From positions 1-8,423 of the forward strand of contig JASHTO010000557.1 of assembly GCA_030040515.1 (NCBI GenBank): 8,423 nucleotides of DNA, written 5' to 3'. Positions 5,376 to 8,423 of the stretch are shown one piece after another (position 1 is the stretch's first letter; every line of letters begins with the position of its first letter). The notes beneath the pieces are model-generated. The model was not told the DNA's origin and did not search any database. It worked only from the letters and a program-made list of their open reading frames with translations. The DNA comes from Terriglobia bacterium. GTDB lineage: Bacteria > Acidobacteriota > Terriglobia > UBA7540. The position numbers and the translations under genes are program-made.

Positions 5376-8108
5376 ATGCCCGATAAACGCCGAAGGAAGT
5401 ACGCGCGACGGGATTTCCTGAAGGGAGTGACCGCCGGGGGTGCGCTAGGCGCATCACTGGACATGCCCTCGCTGGCCGGACAAGCTGGTTCAGGCAATGG
5501 AAGCCATGCCGCAGCCACTTCCACGACTTCGACAACACCCTCAACTCGAGTCGAGTTTCCGCGAACTTTCACCGGCCGGAACCTCAAGGAAATTGCCTTC
5601 CCGCTCGGCGGCATTGGCACCGGCACGGTATCGCTCGGCGGGCGCGGGCACCTGCGCGATTGGGAGATCTTTAATCGGCCTGACAAAGGGAACGAGTTGA
5701 GCTACGCCTTCCCGGCCATTTGGGCCAAAGTCGCAGACGCCAAGCCCGCGGCCCTTGTGCTCGAATCCCGGATTCAGCCGCCCTACGTGAGGGACTTCCA
5801 GGCACTCGACTCCGAAAACGCTCCGGGCCTTCCGCGTTTTGCCGAAGCCACATTTACTGGCGCCTATCCTTTCGCACGCGTCGCCTTCATCGATCCGAAG
5901 TTTCCTGTGGAAGTGCGCCTTGAGGCCTTCAATCCACTGGTTCCTTTGGACGTGGACGCTTCGGGCTGGCCGATAGCGATTCTGCGCTACACAATTCGCA
6001 ATCCCAACCGCTCCGCCGCGAAAGTGGGGATTGCGTGGAGCATCGAAAATCCTGTGGGCAAAGAAGGACGGCAGGCGGCGTTTCGACAAATCCCCGGCCT
6101 GAGCGGTCTTTTCATGGACAATCCCTCTCTCGAGGCAGCCGATTATCTGAAGGGCACGGTCGCTCTGTGCGCTTTGGGTGCGCCGGAGAGCAGCGTCACC
6201 TACCTGCGCGGGTGGAAGCGAGCCGAATGGTGGAACGGCGTGCTGACATTTTGGGAAGACTTCACTGATGACGGGGCTCTGGACTCGGCATCACCCGCCG
6301 CGCTCCCCGTGGGTTCAGTAGCGGTGAATCAGAACGTGCCGGCACGCGGCAGTGCAACGGTTACTTTCCTGCTCGCCTGGCATTTTCCCAATCGCACGCC
6401 GGAGCGCTGTGTCTGGACGGCGCCCGAGGGCATCCCCAAGTCCACGAAGGTCGGCAACGCCTACACCGAGCGATTCACCGACGCCTGGGACGTGAGCCGG
6501 CAGGCGGCGGATCAACTTCCGCAGCTCGAAGCGCGCACGCGGGCGTTTTCAGAGGCCATCGAATCTTCAACCTTGCCCGCGGCGGTTCTGGATGCGGCCA
6601 CCAGCACGCTTTGCAACCTGCGCACCAACACCTGCTTCCGCACCGCCGACGGCGAGTTCCACGGATTCGAGGGCTGCAAAGAGCACGCCGGTTCCGGCTA
6701 CGGCAGTTGCACGCACGTGTGGAACTACGAGCAGGCCACGGCGCAACTGTTTCCCACGCTCGCGCGCTCGCTGCGCGAATCGGAATTTCTGCGAAACACC
6801 GAAGCCAACGGCCTGATGGGTTTCCGTTCGTATCTGCCCGATGGCAAGCAGATCTGGCCGCGCGCCGCGGCGGACGGGCAAATGGGCTGCCTCATTAAGC
6901 TCTATCGCGAGTGGCGGCTCTCCGGAGACACGGACTGGCTGCGACGTTTGTGGCCCGCGGCCAAGCGCGCGCTGGAGTTCGCCTGGGTGGAAAACGGCTG
7001 GGACGGCGACCGCGACGGCGTGGCCGAGGGCGTTCAGCACAACACCTACGACGTGGAGTTCTACGGGCCGAATCCCTTGTGCGGAATTTACTACCTGGGC
7101 GCGCTGCGAGCAGGGGAAGAATTGGCGCGGGCCGTGAGTGATGAGGATTCGGCGGCGGGATATCACCGCTTGTTTGCGAACGGCAGCCGCTGGATCGACC
7201 AGAACCTGTTTAACGGCGAGTATTACATTCAAAAGGTCGAAGGCCGGCCGGACAATCTCATCGCCGCGGGAACGCGCGTGGGAATGGGGTCGGGAAACAC
7301 TCAGAATCCGGACTACCAGATGGGCTCGGCCTGCCTGGCCGACCAGTTGCTGGGGCAGATGCAGGCGCACGTGGCGGGCCTTGGGTATCTCGTGGACGAA
7401 ACGCACGTGCGCGCCACACTCAAGTCGATTTACAAGTACAACTATCGCGCTGACCTGAGCGAGCACGTTGACCTTCAACGCACCTACGCGTTGAATGATG
7501 AGGGTGGCTTGGTGGTCGCCACGTATCCGCAGGGCAATCGCCCGGAAATTCCCTTTCCCTATTTCGGCGAGATCTGGACGGGGCATGAATACCAGTTTGC
7601 CGCGTCGCTGGCGTTCGAAGGGATGATGGAAGAGGCGCAAACCGTGGTGGAATCGGCTCGCCGCCGCTATGACGGCGAGCGGCGCAACCCCTGGAACGAA
7701 CCCGAGTATGGATTCCACTACGCGCGGGCGCTGGCAAGCTGGGCATGCTTTCTGGCCTGGAGCGGCTTCCACTATTCCACCTCGCAGCGCGAGATGAACG
7801 TGATGCCGAAGACCCAGCGCCAGGCGTTCCGCTGCTTCTGGTCGGCCCCTTCCGGCTGGGGGAGCTTCACGCACACGCTCAAGCCGCAAGAGCAGCGCGT
7901 GGAAGTTGAGGTCACCGAGGGCACGGTGACGGTAGCCACGCTGGCCTTGAACGGCCTCTCGAAAGGTCCGTTCAAGGCCGCCCGTGCGCGGCTGGGGAAA
8001 GAAGCGGTCAAAGCCACGCTGAAGCAGGAGCCGCAACGGCGAATCGTAACCTTCGAGCGCGAACTGGCAATCACCCCCGGCGAGCCGCTGGAGGTTGTGC
8101 TGGCGTAG
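5376..8108 (+). CDS. Tat-exported GH116 family glycoside hydrolase (GBA2/beta-glucosidase-like)
   Basis: This 910-residue protein has a Tat signal (RRDFLK at 11-16, then a hydrophobic stretch) and a Ser/Thr/Ala-rich linker (about 40-57). The GH116 N-terminal beta-domain follows (about 60-390, with 'FPLGGIGTGTVSLGGRG' at 75-91). The alpha-barrel catalytic domain (DUF608 type) covers about 400-800, and a beta-rich tail about 805-910. By comparison with GBA2 and TxGH116, E551 in 'VAEGVQHNTYDVEFYG' is the likely nucleophile and D656 in 'LADQLLGQ' the acid/base. E775 and R784 in 'NPWNEPEYGFHYAR' fit the sugar-binding Glu and Arg. The expected activity is retaining hydrolysis of beta-glucosides or related beta-linked sugars, outside the cytoplasm. 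The exact sugar is unknown, since the family includes glucosidase, xylosidase and N-acetylglucosaminidase members. AGGGAAG about 6 nt upstream supports the start. The gene is intact and divergent from the receptor. Confidence 0.9.
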   Translation: MPDKRRRKYARRDFLKGVTAGGALGASLDMPSLAGQAGSGNGSHAAATSTTSTTPSTRVEFPRTFTGRNLKEIAFPLGGIGTGTVSLGGRGHLRDWEIFNRPDKGNELSYAFPAIWAKVADAKPAALVLESRIQPPYVRDFQALDSENAPGLPRFAEATFTGAYPFARVAFIDPKFPVEVRLEAFNPLVPLDVDASGWPIAILRYTIRNPNRSAAKVGIAWSIENPVGKEGRQAAFRQIPGLSGLFMDNPSLEAADYLKGTVALCALGAPESSVTYLRGWKRAEWWNGVLTFWEDFTDDGALDSASPAALPVGSVAVNQNVPARGSATVTFLLAWHFPNRTPERCVWTAPEGIPKSTKVGNAYTERFTDAWDVSRQAADQLPQLEARTRAFSEAIESSTLPAAVLDAATSTLCNLRTNTCFRTADGEFHGFEGCKEHAGSGYGSCTHVWNYEQATAQLFPTLARSLRESEFLRNTEANGLMGFRSYLPDGKQIWPRAAADGQMGCLIKLYREWRLSGDTDWLRRLWPAAKRALEFAWVENGWDGDRDGVAEGVQHNTYDVEFYGPNPLCGIYYLGALRAGEELARAVSDEDSAAGYHRLFANGSRWIDQNLFNGEYYIQKVEGRPDNLIAAGTRVGMGSGNTQNPDYQMGSACLADQLLGQMQAHVAGLGYLVDETHVRATLKSIYKYNYRADLSEHVDLQRTYALNDEGGLVVATYPQGNRPEIPFPYFGEIWTGHEYQFAASLAFEGMMEEAQTVVESARRRYDGERRNPWNEPEYGFHYARALASWACFLAWSGFHYSTSQREMNVMPKTQRQAFRCFWSAPSGWGSFTHTLKPQEQRVEVEVTEGTVTVATLALNGLSKGPFKAARARLGKEAVKATLKQEPQRRIVTFERELAITPGEPLEVVLA

Positions 8109-8118
8109 CAATCGGACC

Positions 8119-8148
8119 TTGACAAAAACACCACAGAGACGATATAAA
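8119..8148 (+). promoter_or_regulatory. Strong sigma70-type promoter of the antitoxin gene
   Basis: A perfect TTGACA (8119-8124) is followed after 18 bp by TATAAA (8143-8148; 5 of 6 consensus bases). It begins 11 bases after the glycosidase stop codon (TAG 8106-8108). The expected transcription start, about 7 nt past the -10 box, falls at or next to the ATG at 8155, so the mRNA would be leaderless. No Shine-Dalgarno lies between the -10 box and the ATG. Confidence 0.65.
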
Positions 8149-8165
8149 GACTCTATGAAGACTCT
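8147..8165 (+). repeat. Direct repeat AAGACTCT at the antitoxin start, 11-bp period
   Basis: AAGACTCT occurs at 8147-8154 and again at 8158-8165, separated only by the ATG start codon. The 11-bp period is about one helical turn, so the copies would face the same side of the DNA. The first copy overlaps the -10 box. Antitoxins of this type usually repress their own promoter, so this could be an operator, but direct repeats are less typical of Phd sites than palindromes. Confidence 0.35.
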
Positions 8166-8423
8166 TACAATTACCGAAGCAAGGAAAAACCTTGGCCGTT
8201 GTCTTGAAGGAGCTGTGCGCGGGGAGGATATTGGGATAATCTGCGGGGCGCAAATCATTGCACTTCGAAGAGTCGAGGTGGAAGCCACCGACTATGCTCA
8301 GCGCGAGTATGGAGTAACGCCAGAGCAGGTGGTAAGGGTTGCCAAAGCTGTGGACAGGCGCTATCGCCAGCTTAAGCGGGCTGGGAAATTGCGTGCATAC
8401 ACTGAACGCGAGTTAAGGGCTTT
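8155..8423 (+). CDS. Phd/YefM-type antitoxin, partial (runs off the window)
   Basis: The frame from ATG 8155 is open to the last base, giving 89 residues so far. It begins 'MKTLTITEARKNLGRCLEGA' and continues 'VRGEDIGIICGAQIIALRRV'. This is the N-terminal DNA-binding fold of Phd/YefM antitoxins: a beta-strand, the TEARKNL helix, then a GxxIIALR strand pair. The charged helical tail (about 45-89) is the usual toxin-binding part. The protein should neutralise a toxin and repress its own operon. The toxin gene would be expected just to the right, outside the window, and PIN-domain ribonucleases are frequent partners. There is no other ATG in frame and no Shine-Dalgarno, which fits a leaderless start. 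The family call is confident; an orphan antitoxin is the main alternative. Confidence 0.75.
   Translation, partial: MKTLTITEARKNLGRCLEGAVRGEDIGIICGAQIIALRRVEVEATDYAQREYGVTPEQVVRVAKAVDRRYRQLKRAGKLRAYTERELRA

Noticed and set aside
6567..8288. 573-residue open frame on the minus strand, antisense to the glycosidase
   Set aside because: It lies almost wholly opposite the clearly recognisable GH116 gene, is rich in Arg, Ala, Val and His as expected for a high-GC shadow frame, and shows no family motif. It also runs across the antitoxin promoter.

Overview
The window is GC-rich, tightly packed bacterial DNA with long open shadow frames on the opposite strands, as expected at high GC. The gene types fit a soil-type Acidobacteriota genome: a TonB-dependent receptor with an N-terminal carboxypeptidase-regulatory-like domain, a Tat-exported PQQ-family dehydrogenase beside a multiheme c-type cytochrome, a Tat-exported GH116 glycosidase, and the tail of a metallo-beta-lactamase-fold protein of a kind I associate with that phylum. 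The taxonomic call is an inference from gene content only.

Layout from left to right. Bases 1-231 (+) hold the C-terminal end of a gene that starts outside the window, probably an MBL-fold/ComEC-like hydrolase. It converges on a minus-strand cluster, read from right to left: a TonB-dependent outer-membrane receptor (5133 to 2830), a GDH-like PQQ dehydrogenase (2653 to 911, originally to 767), and a pentaheme c-type cytochrome (770 to 252). A 242-bp divergent intergenic region separates the receptor from a plus-strand GH116 family glycoside hydrolase (5376-8108). After a 46-bp gap with a strong promoter, a Phd/YefM-type antitoxin gene starts at 8155 and runs off the right edge.

The most striking point is that the PQQ dehydrogenase frame is broken by a TAA at 911-913. 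Reading on in the same frame through 910-767 gives 47 more residues that match the conserved C-terminal end of the family. That restored frame ends in a TGA overlapping the cytochrome ATG (ATGA at 767-770). The cytochrome has no visible Shine-Dalgarno sequence, so the nonsense codon may also uncouple its translation.

Taken together, the central genes look like a cell-envelope sugar-oxidation locus. A Tat-exported beta-glycosidase would release a sugar, a periplasmic quinoprotein would oxidise it, a multiheme cytochrome would take the electrons, and a TonB receptor would import either the glycoside or the PQQ cofactor. The individual families are seen in the sequence; the joint pathway is inferred. 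No rRNA, tRNA, CRISPR array or insertion sequence was seen.
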